DNA from: Paraconiothyrium sp. Pb-2020
Taxonomy: Eukaryota; Ascomycota; Dothideomycetes; Pleosporales; Didymosphaeriaceae
Assembly (NCBI GenBank): GCA_022419385.1
Contig: JAJUBI010000001.1
Coordinates: forward strand, 6,386,001 to 6,450,000
Direction: 5' to 3'
DNA: 64,000 nt
A program made the position numbers and the translations under genes. The notes below the pieces were generated by a model. It was given only the letters and a program-made list of their open reading frames with translations, searched no databases and had not been told where the DNA came from. How positions within the stretch are numbered: position 1 is the stretch's first letter; each line of letters begins with the position of its first letter. Shown piece after piece: positions 37,501-49,308 of this stretch.

Positions 37501-40500
37501 TACTTATCGAGATCACGGTCAGAGACAAACTGCTCGCTGTACGAGTCTGGCGTTTGAACTTCGTAGTTATGGAATTGGTTCGCGCCCCAGCTAACCCTTG
37601 AGCCCCGCCGATTCGCTTCTTCCTGCTTGGGTTCTTCTTTCTTCGGCTCTGGTACAGGCTCGATGGCAGGCGAAGGAGGAATCGACGCAGCGCGTGGTGT
37701 GGGTGCCCGGCTTCCAGGAGGGGTGGGTTGAATGAGATTAAGCTCGGGGACCGGATAAGGTGCATTCATCGGTCCACGGCCGTCTTTGGTCGCTGTGAAC
37801 GAATACGAAGTAGGGTAAGGCGGGCGTCGTGGCGGGCCGAAATCATGATCATCGTGGGCTTGATAAATGTGAAGATCAGGAGCTCCTTCGTTCGGGTCAA
37901 CCTTGGCCACGGGAGCTGACGTCTTGTCAAGCAGTTCCTTCGGGGCGAAGAAGTCTGCCTGCGACACCGGGTCATGCTTGGAAGTGTATCGGTCCTCCCA
38001 TTCTTGAAGAACCTCTTGCGCGCTTCCAGGTTGCCGGATCGGAGAAGCATGGCTCCGCTTGAATATGTCAGGGTTGAAGATGTCATCGTCCGCGTAGTCC
38101 ACAGCAACGTTGCTTGGTGCAATTGTCTTAACCGCTGCTGGCTCTATGGTCTTGACAGAAGCTGGCTCGATCGTCTTAGTGCGGCGATCACCGTATCTGG
38201 AAGAAGATTCGGTCTTCTTGCTGCGACGATCATCATGTTTTGAAGACGAGATCGCAGCACTCGAGATCGCAGCAGCAGCTACAGCAGCCGTAGCGGCAGC
38301 GGCAGGCTTCTTCCAGACATCTGGCTGTACAATGTCCCGCTCCCGGTCTTCCAGCTCTCGTTCTTTCCGTCGAACATCGCTAGCAACAGAGCTGCCAGTG
38401 GGTTGCTGCTCAAGAGCGCGGCGCTCTCGATCACTTTCATATCGGCTTGAATATTCTTCTGCCTCGCGCTCTCGCCGCCGGCGTTCCAAGTCTTGCTGGA
38501 TCTCGGCTTCACGCTGTTCCGCCTCCCGTTGCTCAGCTGCTCGTCGCTCCGCTTCCCGACGTTCTCGGCGCTTCTGCTCCTCTTCGAAGTCCAGGTCACG
38601 CTTTCGTTCCCGGCGCTTTCGCTCAAGCTCTTCTTCCAGTTCGCGATCGCGTCTTCGTTGCTCCTCCATGCGGCGTTCTTGTTCGATGCGTTCACGGCGT
38701 TTCTGCTCTTCTTCAAGCTTGAGTTCGCGTTCACGTTGCTCAGCAGCACGAAGTTCTTGCTCACGGCGCTCCTGTTCTTCGGCCTTCTCCCTAGCCCTAC
38801 GAGCAATGCGCTCCTCTTGCTCCCGACGCTCCTTTGCTTCTTGCTCCCGGCGGCGCTCGGCTTCGACGCGAGCAAGTTCGGCTTCTTCCCTCGCTTGCTC
38901 GGCCTCTCGGTATATCCTCGCCTCCTCTTGCTGGCGTTGAAGTTCACGCTTACGGCGCTCCTCTTCCCTGCGCTCTGTTTCGTCAAGGCGGCGACGCCGC
39001 TCGTCCTCTTCATCGCGTCCATGGTCTTGAATGCGCTCCCGCTCTTTGCGTGCTTGTTCTTCGGTGAAGTCAAAGCGTACATTGGACAGAGAGCTAGAAG
39101 GGCGATCCTTGTTCTTGTAAGAGGAGATCGCTGCGCCTGCGAGTCCGCCAGCAGCAGCGGCAATGGCAGCGTCACGCTTCCAAGAAGAGGACTGCACTGG
39201 GGATGAATTGGCACGACGAGGTGGAGCTGGATGTTGCGGGGAGTCGAAGGCAGTAGGGTATACAGGTTGCGAAAAGACTGGAGGCCCGCTGGGAGCGGTG
39301 TAACCAGGCTGAGGTGGCGCTTGCGTGGAGTAGATAGCTCCAGGTACCTTGTGAATTGGCTGAGGTTGCTGGATGTTCAATGGGGCGGTCTGAGAATGAA
39401 TGAGCGATTGGGGCGTGGCGCTAGAGCTTGTGCGCCTGGCATCGAACGAATTGGGGTCGGCGGGCGCCTGAACGGGGACCACATATTGGAGGGAGGGGAT
39501 GCTGCTGGCGCTGCTGTCTTGTCGATGAAGCCCAGCGCCAATTGCTGTGCCGGCTACAGCACCAACTGCAGGACCGATAAGTGAGTTGTTGGCGTTAGCA
39601 TTGTACAAGCTTTCAGTTGAAGGCTTCTTCTTCTCCTTCTTGCTGCCCCATCGCCAACCCCACTTATTGGTACCCGAACCATTGGAATTGAGAGACTCCC
39701 TGCTCTTAGTCTTGTACAGGTCATGGTCGCCAAAGGCAAGACCAGAGCTGATGCTTCCTGAATCAGACGTATCGTCATCTGGAAGATCTTCCCAGCCATC
39801 CGCATCCACATCCCCATAACGAGAAGCACCGGATTGGCGTCGATACCTACTCTGCGTTGAATGCCTGTTTTCGCGAACAGCAACAACCTCAGGACGATGC
39901 CGACCATTGTTACGTCCAGCTTTGGCAGCAGTAATTGCCGCGGCGGTCGCGCCGAGTCCGATGAGAGTGGCATTGAGCTTTTCGTCGGAGTTTCGTCGCG
40001 AGGGACGCTTCTCAGCTCGCTTCTTGCGCCTTACAAATCCTTCCCCAAATGCAATGTCGGAGTCGGAAGAAGATGACGATGCGTTTCCAAAGTTGAAGAA
40101 CCCTTTCTTCTTCTTGGAGTGACTATGGGCTTTCCGGCGCTTTTCCTTCGACTTCTCCTTAGGAGGAGGAGCAGCGAAGAAGCCTCCTAGAAAGCCTCCT
40201 TGGTTTTGTTGGGTTCTTGAAACATCAACAAAAGAAGCTCCGCTACTGATAACTGAGCTTCGGGACGACTTGCTCTTCAAGCGCTGATTCTTTGAATATC
40301 TTCGCTCACGGTCACTGCTGTTCCTTCGACGGTGCACGAGAACGTTTTCGGGCGAAGAAGAGCGACTTCGACTCCGGCTATCGTGCTTCTTACGCGAAGC
40401 ACCAACAGCTGACGCTGATAGGCCAGCACCAAGCGCAGCGCCTAGAATGCCAGACTTGCGATTCCTGGAGTGGGAGCGTGACCGCGAGCTCGAGTCATGG

Positions 40501-42521
40501 TGACGAACAATCTTGTAGTCTTTGCGGTCTTTGTGATCCTTGCGATTGCCAGTGATTCCAGTAGACATGAACGAGACGCGATCTTCCGACGGACTTCGGT
40601 GTCGGATTCCTGATCGGCCGTAAGAGTAGTGTTTGCTCTCTCGTGAGCGGCTCCGGCTTCGGCGAGACGTTCTCGAACGGGGATCACGGCCAGACTTGAT
40701 GCTGTAAGTGTCATCAAAGTCGTTCCTATGGTTGAAAAGTGCCTGTCCAGCTTTCGCAAGACCGACCCCACCTAACCCGGCTGCAATCCAACCGGCTGCG
40801 CCGTTGCTGTTGCTCTTACGCCTGTCTCGCCTCTCGTCGCCTGACAACGACGTGCGGGATGCCTTCTCATGCAAGCCGTAACGGGAGTGTTTCTCCTTGA
40901 TTCCAGAGGGACGTAGCTCTCCTGAGCGTTTCCGGCGATTGTAGTGATGTTGACGAGGTGCATCCATAGGCGAAGATCGGGGATCAAAGCAATACTTGCA
41001 GACTCCAATGTATTCTGTGTACTCTTCCATCTTTCGCACATCATCATAGTTCTTCCACCAATCTGCGAATTTGGATACTGGTCCCTGATGTTCGTGTCGC
41101 TGCATCATAGCGTTAGGGGAAGAGCCGTAGACGCCATAATGCTCACCGGGAAAGCCTCCGGGCATGGAATGTGTGTGAGTGTGACCGTGAGAGTGGCTAT
41201 GTGAATTATGATGGGCTAGACCATACGCTGCAAGTCCAGCGGCGCCTGCAGTGTACAGCCCTGCATGGGATGAGCCGGACGGCTGCTTTTCGGGTTTTCC
41301 AGGCCTAGGAGGTTTCGGTGGGGGGATGCCTTCCGTCGCTTCAGTGTAAGTGGGAATATAGCTGCTGGTTCCATTATAGTTGTGGCTACCGTCCGTCGCT
41401 GCCGTAGATGGATTTTCGCCTTGGTAGTACATAGAGGCGGAACCACCCGAGATGCCGTTCGTGTAGGATGTGGTCTGCTGAGAATGAGAGGAGGACTCGT
41501 GACCAACGGCGTATCCGAGTCCAGCAGCGCCTGCTAAGGTAGCGGCGGAACTCAATTTACCTGGTTTGTCGGGCTTAGAAGGTCTTGGTGGTTTCGCAGG
41601 TAAAGGCTCGTCGTCAGTAAAGGCGCCGGGCATAGAAGACGGCCGCGGCGGCTTCGAGGGTCGTTGTGGTTCAGCGTTTGCAGAGCCGTAGAATTCGGCA
41701 GCTGCGCCCGCTCCGGTATCCGCGACCGGATTGGCTTCGCTAGATCCAGTGATCAAGTGCTGTTGATCCTGTGGTATGATGACTGAAGGACGCTCTATCC
41801 GCACTCCGGGCTGGTGCAGGACAGACTGTCCTTGGTCGCCGTAGTAATCTGCGGCCTCTCCAAATGATGCGGTGTGCACAGGAGCGTGGGGTACAAAAGG
41901 TGTAGCATACTGCTGCGGATCTTGTCCAGGGAACTGATTCTGTATATGAGACGACAAGGTGCCAGCGGGCAGTCCTCCGGACATCGTGTACTGCCCGTTC
42001 TGGTTTGGGAATCGCGAAGACTCTCCGCTCTCAATCTGCCCGGCAACAGACCGAGTCCCTGTTCGCGGTGCCTCTACGATCTCTTGTGGCCGCGAACCAC
42101 CAGCCTCGGAACGGCTCTTCTTCTTCTTCTTTTCGCGTCCGTCCTTGTCTTTCTTCCGGTTCTTGTCGCCGCGGTCCGTACTCCGCGAGCGATCTCTGCG
42201 CGATATCGTGGAGCGCTCATCATCGTCGCGGCGACGTCGTCTGCGGTCTTCGCTATCGCGCGGGCTCTCGTACAGGTCGGCATTGGACCTCATGTCGTCA
42301 CGGTCGCGCTCGTCCCTGGCCGTCGCAAAGGTAGCATAGCTCGATGCGGGACTGTCGGGCGCTCTTGATCGCGAATCGCGTCCCGAGGGTTTCCGTGTGG
42401 ACGCAGACGAGACAACAGACTCGGAGGTTTTCGATCGACGCGTCCACGAATCGCTCCTCTTGCGCTTCTCATCATCGCGGTCCTTCGCGCCATCGCCTTT
42501 GCCGGAGAGTCGGCTCCACAT
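14912..42521 (-). CDS. lah: Giant leashin-like Woronin-body tether ('involucrin repeat protein'), about 9,160 aa
   Basis: Three minus-strand exons, 35043-42521 (2,493 codons), 16591-34971 (6,127 codons) and 14912-16534 (540 residues plus stop), join in phase 0 through 71- and 56-base introns (GTATAG...GTTAG, GTAAGT...GTAG). The start is the ATG at 42521 (MWSRLSGKGDG). Seen: Ser/Arg-rich N-terminus; proline-rich 'KPPRPSKP' segments; a conserved-looking block with KFADWWKNYDDVRKMEEYTE and CKYC (about residues 478-515); RS-rich stretch; a charged helix at about 1150-1370; an array of DEW/lysine modules; coiled coil and a globular C-terminus. Large disordered fungal proteins of this make-up are the leashin family, which anchors Woronin bodies at the septal pore or cortex; Neurospora has two products from the locus, Aspergillus one giant. 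The structure is seen; the family name is inference from composition and layout, not from a search. Confidence 0.78.
18320..33560 (-). repeat. Array of about 49 DEW/lysine-rich modules in the giant protein
   Basis: By eye I count about 49 copies in exon 2 of a module whose core is [ST]KKDKKKAKK[AG]K, usually preceded 3-6 residues upstream by an acidic-Trp motif (DEWA, DDEW, EDEWS) and followed by a Ser (KRGS, KRAS, RQSG). Spacers of 60-180 residues are rich in Glu, Pro, Val, Ala and Thr. In the middle of the array (about 20.3-21.6 kb) a subfamily reads LSRKxSKKDKKKAK followed by ALxW. Five more copies lie in exon 1 (36.4-37.4 kb). The alternating acidic spacers and basic cores look like intrinsically disordered, charge-patterned polymer. 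Confidence 0.85.
34972..35042 (-). other. Intron 1 of the giant gene with in-frame stop in its donor
   Basis: The 71-base intron begins GTATAG directly after the codon for Lys 2493, so an unspliced message would read one Val then stop. It ends TTAATATATTGGGTGTTAG before Glu-Arg-Ser-Ser. Phase 0. Splicing therefore decides between a 2,494-residue N-terminal product and the full 9,160-residue protein. Confidence 0.8.
38405..39070 (-). other. Long charged coiled-coil / single alpha helix in giant protein
   Basis: About 220 residues made nearly entirely of Glu, Arg, Gln, Lys and Ala with patterns such as EEQKRRERIEQERRMEEQRR. There are almost no helix breakers. This is the composition of a charged single alpha helix or coiled coil, and it would act as a stiff spacer inside an otherwise disordered tether. 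Confidence 0.8.
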
Positions 42522-43518
42522 TATTACAACTGTCAAACAGGGGCACCGCTAGTTGTCTATGCGCTGTGTGCTGTGCAAAAATTACGCTCGTCGGTCGGTC
42601 GCTTGAATGGACTTGACGTGGGATGCTGGGGTATCGAAACTGGAGAACTGATGCGCGAGAGTCGTCACGGCGTCATGTCGTTATTATACAATATAGGGAA
42701 AGAGACAAGGAGGCAGAAGCCACGAAATATGCACGCCGACAGCTGCCCACCGTCTGTTCGATTATGCGCGCGATGGATAGCTGAGTTGTTGTGGCGAGCG
42801 GAGCTGGAGTGAGGGTTGACCGGCGCCTACCCCCTGCAACTGATCGCAAGCTGCGGGTGGGGGCTGGGCCAATGATCATGTCCGCAGTGGGTACGTCTGG
42901 GCGCGATGGCAATGCAATCACAGATGAATTGGGCATAATTGTGCGCACAGTTGTGGTTCATCGCTGATTGACCGCCTGTTGATGTTCCATCAAAACAGAC
43001 GAAGAAGACCGATTTTATAGACAAAGGACAGGAATGCATTCAAAGCTGGATCACTATGTACTGGATCCCGCTAGCCTCCATCTATAGATCATTCCGGGCG
43101 GGAAGCTTGTTCCAACAACACTGACCGTCGTCGAGGCTGCGGGATCAAAGTCGAATCTGAATCATTTTTCCCATTGTTGGGCATGCAAGTGGAGGACCTT
43201 GATAATAATCAGGTGACTGCTGAGTCTAGAAGACGCGCAATGTTGTGCAACCTGCGCCAACTCATCAGCTGTCCAGGGTACATGCCGGCCGCAGAAAGCG
43301 CCGATGCTAATTAGTAGACTATTTTGCCCAAAATCAACCCCATCCGAGGACAGTGCCCGAAAGAGACAATTTGCCAGCCCAAACTCCGCGCTGTTATTTA
43401 GCATGCCCTCCGGAACCCGTGACGCCATATACAATACAGAATGCATAGCCCGCTGGACCCGTCTCTACTAGTTGTTCGGTGAATATCGTTATATACCACT
43501 CGTATTGAAAACGCACAC
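42522..43518. other. Upstream region of the giant gene
   Basis: Lies between the start of the giant gene and the stop of CSTF64 on the same strand, so it holds the giant gene promoter. A 94-codon minus-strand frame at 43162-43446 has no recognisable features. No TATA box stands out. Confidence 0.5.
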
Positions 43519-44509
43519 TTATGCGCGCCCACCGGCCAATGCGGCGAACTGTTGCCTCAGCTGCATGATCTGTGAACGCGACGCCGGATCTAAGGAATCG
43601 ATTTGCTGCTGAGTCAATGCCATGACTTGCTGGTAGGCTACAAGCTGTTCCGGAGATAGGGCCGGTTGTGCTGGTTGAGGCGGCTGGCCATACGGCTGCT
43701 GCACGCCTTGCGGTGGTGTTGGGACAGGCTGAGGAGTGTAACCGGAATAGTTCTGCGGTGGGCGAACGGGCTGCGGGGCGGGTGGTTGTACTTGCGGCGG
43801 AGGAGCTGCTGCCCCTGGAGGGGCCGGATCGATGAGCGAGCCGAGGACGGTCGTATCGACAAGGTTTAATAGCAGGAGTGCTTGGAATATCGCGTAGGCA
43901 AGCTGCGGCGCTTGTCTGAAAACCTCCGTAGCTTTTGCAGGCTCGGTCATGACCAGACCCTTCATCTGAGAAATGATGTCGAGAAGTTGTGGTGGAGGGA
44001 GAGTGTTGAGTGTGAGAGATATTGAATCTGGACACGAAAGGTTGGGCGCGAGCTCGGCGCCAGGTGGGAGCGGAGGGAGCGCGGAGGACTGTGGTGCTGA
44101 AGAAGCAACGTCTGGCTGGCCATTGGTCGGTGCGGAAATGTTCGCGGGCGCGTTGTCGCCAGCGCCATTGTCGTTCGACCAATCCACCCGCAATTTCCTT
44201 CCCATCAACTCATGGTCATTCAGGTTGCGAACTGCGGAAGCCGCTGAGTCGGCGTCTGCGAACTCTGCAAAGCCGAACCCCTTGGGTCGGCCAGTTTCCT
44301 TGTCGTAGACGAGCCGGAAGTTGAGGACTTGACCAACGCGACCCAGTGTCTCTATGATGATTTCCTCATTGCCGCCTGCGAAGCGTTAACTGTTGCGCAC
44401 GAGGGCGGGACAAGGGGAGGGCAGCGCCGCGGTGCGCGACTATATTCGACTTACCATATGGAATATTGCCAATAAACACAACGCGACCTGCCTTGTCGTT
44501 GGGTGCCAT
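43519..44509 (-). CDS. Cleavage stimulation factor subunit 2 (CSTF64 / Rna15-like)
   Basis: Exons 44455-44509 and 43519-44375 give 303 residues; the intron starts GTAAGT and ends GCAG. Seen: an N-terminal RRM with RNP2 VVFIGNIPYG and RNP1 KGFGFAEF; a hinge region (about residues 145-210, LLDIISQMKGLV, APQLAYAIFQALLLLNLVD) that in this family binds the CSTF77/Rna14 partner; a Pro/Gln-rich linker; and the C-terminal three-helix domain (PEQLVAYQQVMALTQQQIDSL, IMQLRQQFAAL) that contacts Pcf11. It is a nuclear factor binding GU/U-rich elements in pre-mRNA 3'-end formation. The intron interrupts the RRM just after RNP2. Length is typical of ascomycete members. It precedes the giant gene on the same strand by 1 kb but is unrelated in function. 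Confidence 0.9.
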
Positions 44510-44800
44510 AGCGACGAGTGTGGGGTGGCAGTTGTGAGAGGTTCTTTGAAGTTGAAGCTGGATTGCGATCGAGCAGCGACGACCGCGTTAAAGCTCGGGC
44601 CATATTGATGCAGTCTTGGCCCAAACTAGTTAGCGTGCTGTGCCCTCTGAAAGAGCCATTGTCCCATCACTGTGAAATTCACGAGTGTTGATTCACTAGA
44701 TATAACACTGCATTCGCATGCATACGAGTTGGCTCTCAGAAAGAAATCTTGCATTCAGGTCTCTATGGAGTATGCTTTCCGCTTTTCGGGGATATCTTTT

Positions 44801-47038
44801 CTACAGTTTAGGCCCGCAGCACGCACCTCCCTGTCCAACAACCGCCTCTGTTGTAGGCTGATGATGCTGCTCGCTTTCCAAGGTACTCTTATTGAAACTC
44901 TGCTCGCTCGGTGGTACGTCCAGTGCCGGATTCTGTTAAAGTAATCAGTATTCAGTACCTATTAGGGGCAAGAAGAGACTTGCCTTGTCGAAGAAGTTTA
45001 CAGGCTTCATGTGAATCTTCAAGATCTCGCACGGCATCACAGGGAAATCCTATCAGAAGTCAGCGGCTTCTCAACAAACCGATCGAGCCGCGTGAACTCA
45101 CCTCAATTCGTGGTACGTGGTTGATACCCGCCTGGATGTACAAGACAAAGTCATCGTCCTTTACGTTCTCCTTGCGGTCTGCCCATGCCCTTACACCAGT
45201 GCCTCCTCTGCTCTGGTTGGTATATTTTCCACCAGCGTACAGCTCGTCGTCACGATACTTGACAACGTAGATGTTGTGGTCTGAAAACTCCGCGCGCTTG
45301 TAGTTGAAGCTGTCTTTGTCTGACAAAATCTTCTGGAACGGCGGTGCTTGGATCTTGTACGCTACGGGCTTTCCATTGACGGGATTACGCTTGTTCACGT
45401 TCTGGATCTTGAAAGTGCGATTGTTATCATAGTCGATATCGTAGCCGCCTGATTGCTCGACGACTGTCTCCTTTACGTAGTAACCCGTGCCGTGGGGGTT
45501 GAAGTCGGACCGTGGCATAGCGAAGGCTTCGTCGTAGACCAGTCTGTTGTTCTGGCCTTCTAAGAACGGATCCACTCTCAGTGAGAAGATGTGTTGATGG
45601 TGGACAGCAAGGACGCCAGGATGAACAACAGTGCCGAATGGTACCTCTACACCTTCATCGATTGGCTGTGTGCTCAATATGCCGGTTGCACGAATCTCGT
45701 AATCGACTTCGCCGGCTTGATTGAAGATGAATGCCAGAATGTATTCGTAGTTTGAAACAGTGATGATTGACTGTAGCACCAGCTCTCGAGAGCGAGCTAC
45801 AGCTGCTCGACCAGTGCGGTAATTGGTGTGCTTCCAGCCGATACCTGCATCTTGTTCGTGGATGCATACGCAATTCTCCATGGGGACCACACCTCCTTTG
45901 TCGTCCGACAATACTGCATCAAGGTAGTAGATGGATCCCAGGCAGTCGCACCCTAGTTTTAGATTGTTGGCCATGATACCAGCACCGGCATCACCGAGAT
46001 CAAAGGCCGATTTTTTGTGGAAGGGATGTCGAGGATCGGCGTACGGGATGTTCATGTCGCTCAAGCTCAGTCTATAGAACAAACTGCGGTTGTCGTACCG
46101 CACGTCGTACAATACCATGCCTTCTCGCTGGTTGAACCCAACCCTGAACTTCCACTTTTGCCATTGCAGAACATTAGATGTCCCTTCCTGGGAGACGGAG
46201 AAGCTGGCGCCTTCTGGTTGGACTACATTCAAAGGCTTCAGATCGGTTCTCAAGGTCTGGTGCTCTGGAATGTACTCATTTGCTGGAAAGATAGGCCATT
46301 TGCCCAGCGGCTTAATCGTATTGTCAGGGCCCGTTGGCAAAGTATCGATGCGAATGACTTTCATGGTTTCGGTAGTAATAACCGGACTGATTGGTAATGG
46401 TAATGCGTAGTGGTTTGAGTCGGCTTCTGATGAATTAAGCGGGTCTCGCATGTATAGGAAGCATTGGTACAATCGGTCCTCGTCGTTGACTCCGTCGGAA
46501 CCATAAATCCAGGGGTCGCTAATTACTACTGTGCCCTCTGGCAGCTCTAATTTCGCAATCGCATCTTTGACGCCTGCATCTTCGAGCGCAATTTTCTCGA
46601 TGCGCACGATTTCTTCACCATCACCGTTGGCGTGAACGAAAGGACCTAGGAGAACATTGTGTAGTACACGGCCTGATTGTAGATCTACTATCGCTTCATG
46701 GAACTTATTCTACACAGCCGAGACGTCATTAAAATTCTTTATGACCAGGTTTATACACTTACTGTGTTACGAATATAGTAGTTTATGAAAGCTCTCCTGC
46801 TGACTGAAGGTAGCTGGGTTCCATTGTGCTCAGCCTCCAGGTACGGGACGACCTCTGCTTTCGGTGGCTCCTGCAGCGTCACAACTTTGAAATGAAGGTC
46901 AGTGTGCGCTGGCCACGAAGCTTTGATTATCGCTGCTGCGGACGTGAGCTCTGTTTCCGAGAGCGGTGCAAGTGGGTGGGCGGGCACCGCCTTAGTAAGG
47001 CGGGAGGCCGGTGTATCAGAGACAACTTCGGTCGACAT
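44801..47038 (-). CDS. Copper amine oxidase (primary amine oxidase)
   Basis: Exons 46763-47038, 45102-46709, 44984-45049 and 44801-44932, all phase 0, give 693 residues. Seen: N-terminal N2/N3-type domains; catalytic Asp region SAFDLGDAGAG (about 330); topaquinone motif SNYEY with the modified Tyr at about residue 413; copper ligands HQH (about 463/465) and the third His in GINHVPRIEDFPVMP. The enzyme oxidises primary amines to aldehydes, releasing H2O2 and NH3, so it supports amine nitrogen use. There is no signal peptide. The C-terminus ends GPKL, which is at most a weak variant of a peroxisomal PTS1 tripeptide. Intron 3 is of the GC-AG class. The start ATG at 47038 is the first in frame after the non-ATG upstream extension. 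It is the first of four copper-linked genes. Confidence 0.92.
44933..44983 (-). other. GC-AG intron in copper amine oxidase
   Basis: The 51-base intron starts AAG|GCAAGTC and ends TTTAACAG. GCAAGT is the consensus for the rare GC donor class. Using it joins FFDK to NPALDV in frame and yields a C-terminal exon of 43 residues; a GT donor is not available nearby. Confidence 0.8.
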
Positions 47039-48528
47039 ATTGGAAGATGACGCCGGGAATGAGTTGTGAGCTTTGGTGGACAAGTGTTCTTAAAAGACGT
47101 TCTTTCTCCCGCGGATGGCAATTAGCACTAAGCGTTGGCTAGTGGAGACATTTGCTACCAGCCTGCGATGTTCGCTGCGGCGAAGATAAGAAGCGATGAT
47201 CTATTGGTATCTCACTGCTCTGTACAAGCCGCGCCATTTTGCACTTCGCATGTACCTAACAGAATAGGTTTAGGCACTTCTGCGAGCGGTGAATTCTGTG
47301 GAGTGAGCAAGCGAGGCTGGTGGCAAGGGATGAGCCTACCCCGCTTCTGGGCCGTCGCTGCTCGGAGCCGTTCGCCGCGGAACATGGGACAATTGGCCGT
47401 ATTTCCTCTTCTATAACCACACGCTTCATGAAAAGCCACAATGGTAGAAGGCAGAAAGTGAACCGCGTGCAAGCGCGGACAAGATCACCTTTTCTGATTC
47501 CTGCTGCTAGTGTCCGAAAGAGCGAACAGCTGCGTAGAATGGCGACACAGTGTCCATCACTATAGCACCTCCCTATCCACCTCCATCATGGACTTACCCT
47601 CACATGTTTCTCTCCTAGCCAACTTCCTGCCTCCAAAGCAATGTATGAGGAGCATGGCCGGCGACGTTGACAGGCGCGAGGTCTCTAATGCGCCAGAGCG
47701 ACAACATCTCACTGCTCCACAACCTCTTTCCTAGGATTGCCCGTGCATGAGTCAGCTGGCGGTGAGGAGCCATTCCTTTGCTGCATCTGAGACTTTTTGG
47801 CCTTTCAGATGCTAGTCAGTGACTTCAGCGACGATTCCTACCGTGAGCCAGGAATTCGGCGATGCGCTTCCAGCTACCGAGGGCCATTTCGCACACTGCA
47901 ACCCAACCACCATGGTCCAATAACGTGTCTTTGCAGTCTACACTTCGATCGACCGATCGTCCCTTCGTAGGCCGATGTCATTGCGTCTATCTCGGCTTTC
48001 CTGTTCTCGGTCGCCAGCTTATTAATGTTTCAGTATAGTCAATATTGGTGAGATATTAATATATTGTGCTTGGAACCGGATCTCCAACTTATGCCCCCAC
48101 ACCCGTTTCTATCACGCACATACCCTAGCCAAACGCTTTCGACTTATTGGTCCAGTAGAGAGCATGGCAGCTCTCGGCTCAAGTCGCATGGATGGCGAAT
48201 ATCATATACTTTGATTGCTCCTCCACATATGCGCCTTGTCAAGAACTTCTTCGATATTTACGAAACCGAATCTGCTCTAGAAGAGCTGCCGGCTATTAAC
48301 CATCGATAGCGGACGTCGACGGCTTTGGCAGAAGTAGAGGGCTTCCGGTACCCTACAATTTAGAGCTGCAATGCAGAGTTTCCGGATGCTGCCATGTGAT
48401 GCATTATGGGACTGGCAGCTGAGACGCTCAGAGTACTTAAAGTGGTGGATGAGGCTCCGAATGAAGGCGATCACAGAGGGCACCTCCCATATACCACCGA
48501 AGTGACATTCTCGCGCGTGACCTTCACG
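47039..48528. other. Divergent intergenic region (amine oxidase / LPMO)
   Basis: About 1.5 kb shared between the two divergently transcribed copper-enzyme genes. Frames are short and without signatures. The sequence near 48000-48070 is AT-rich. No gene seen; both promoters must lie here. Confidence 0.5.
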
Positions 48529-49308
48529 ATGAAATCTTTCGCTGCCGCCACCTTTCTCCTCGCCACTCTCGCTGAGGTTGCGCAAGGGCACTGTAAGTCG
48601 GATCACAGACTATTATGAAAACACCTACTAACAATCATGGAGATATTTTCCAATATCTCACCGCCAACGGCCAAAAGGGTGCCCAGTACCAGAACATCCG
48701 GAAGAACACGAACAATAACTCTCCTGTCACCGTTCTGAGCGACACCAACCTTCGCTGCAATGTAGGAGGCGCTTCCGGAAGCGGCACTACCACCGTCTCC
48801 GTTGCCGCCGGCTCCTCAGTCAGTTTCACCGCAGACCAAGCAGTCTACCACCAAGGTCCCGTCTCTTTCTACATGACCAAGGTCTCCGATGCGCCAGCAG
48901 CCGATGGCTCCTCCGACTGGTTCAAAATCAAGGAGATTGGCCCGACATTCAGTGGCGGCTCGGCGAAATGGGACTTGAGCCGTAAGCACCTCACAGTCCT
49001 CGGGTCTGGTAATCATCTCGCTAATGAATTCCACAGAGACATACTCTGTGAACATCCCGAGCTGCGTCGCACCGGGAGACTATCTGCTTCGTATCGAACA
49101 GCTCGGTATCCACAACCCCGGCTCGCCGCCGCAATTCTACATCTCTTGCGCACAGGTGAAGGTCACGGGTGGAGGTTCAGGGACGCTCTCGCCGACCACG
49201 AAGATCCCTGGTCATGTCAAGTCTACGGACTCGGGGTACACTGCCAACATATACAGCCCTGACTTCAAGAGCTACGTTGTTCCTGGACCGAAGGTGGCGA
49301 CTTGCTGA
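48529..49308 (+). CDS. AA9 lytic polysaccharide monooxygenase
   Basis: Exons 48529-48592, 48643-48981 and 49037-49308 give 224 residues. The first intron splits the codon after the catalytic His and has a CTACTAAC branch site. Seen: signal peptide of 20 residues ending AQG, then His21 as the mature N-terminus, which is the first copper ligand of the histidine brace; the second ligand in VYHQGPVSFY (residue 91, mature 71); Cys in NLRCN paired with SCAQV; APGDYLLRIEQLGIH; and axial-Tyr motif PPQFYISCAQV. The enzyme cleaves crystalline cellulose or related glucans oxidatively with copper and an O2/H2O2 co-substrate. There is no carbohydrate-binding module; the C-terminal tail is about 50 residues of Ser/Thr/Gly/Pro. 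The gene is single-copy here, with no glycoside hydrolases around. Confidence 0.92.

Noticed and set aside
16757..42368. Dozens of open frames of 60-350 codons on the plus strand and in other minus-strand frames across the giant gene
   Set aside because: They are products of the Lys/Glu/Pro/Ser-rich codon composition of the long minus-strand frame; they lack starts in context, introns and family motifs.
43162..43446. A 94-codon minus-strand frame downstream of CSTF64
   Set aside because: No signature, no signal peptide and it lies in the expected promoter of the giant gene; probably chance.
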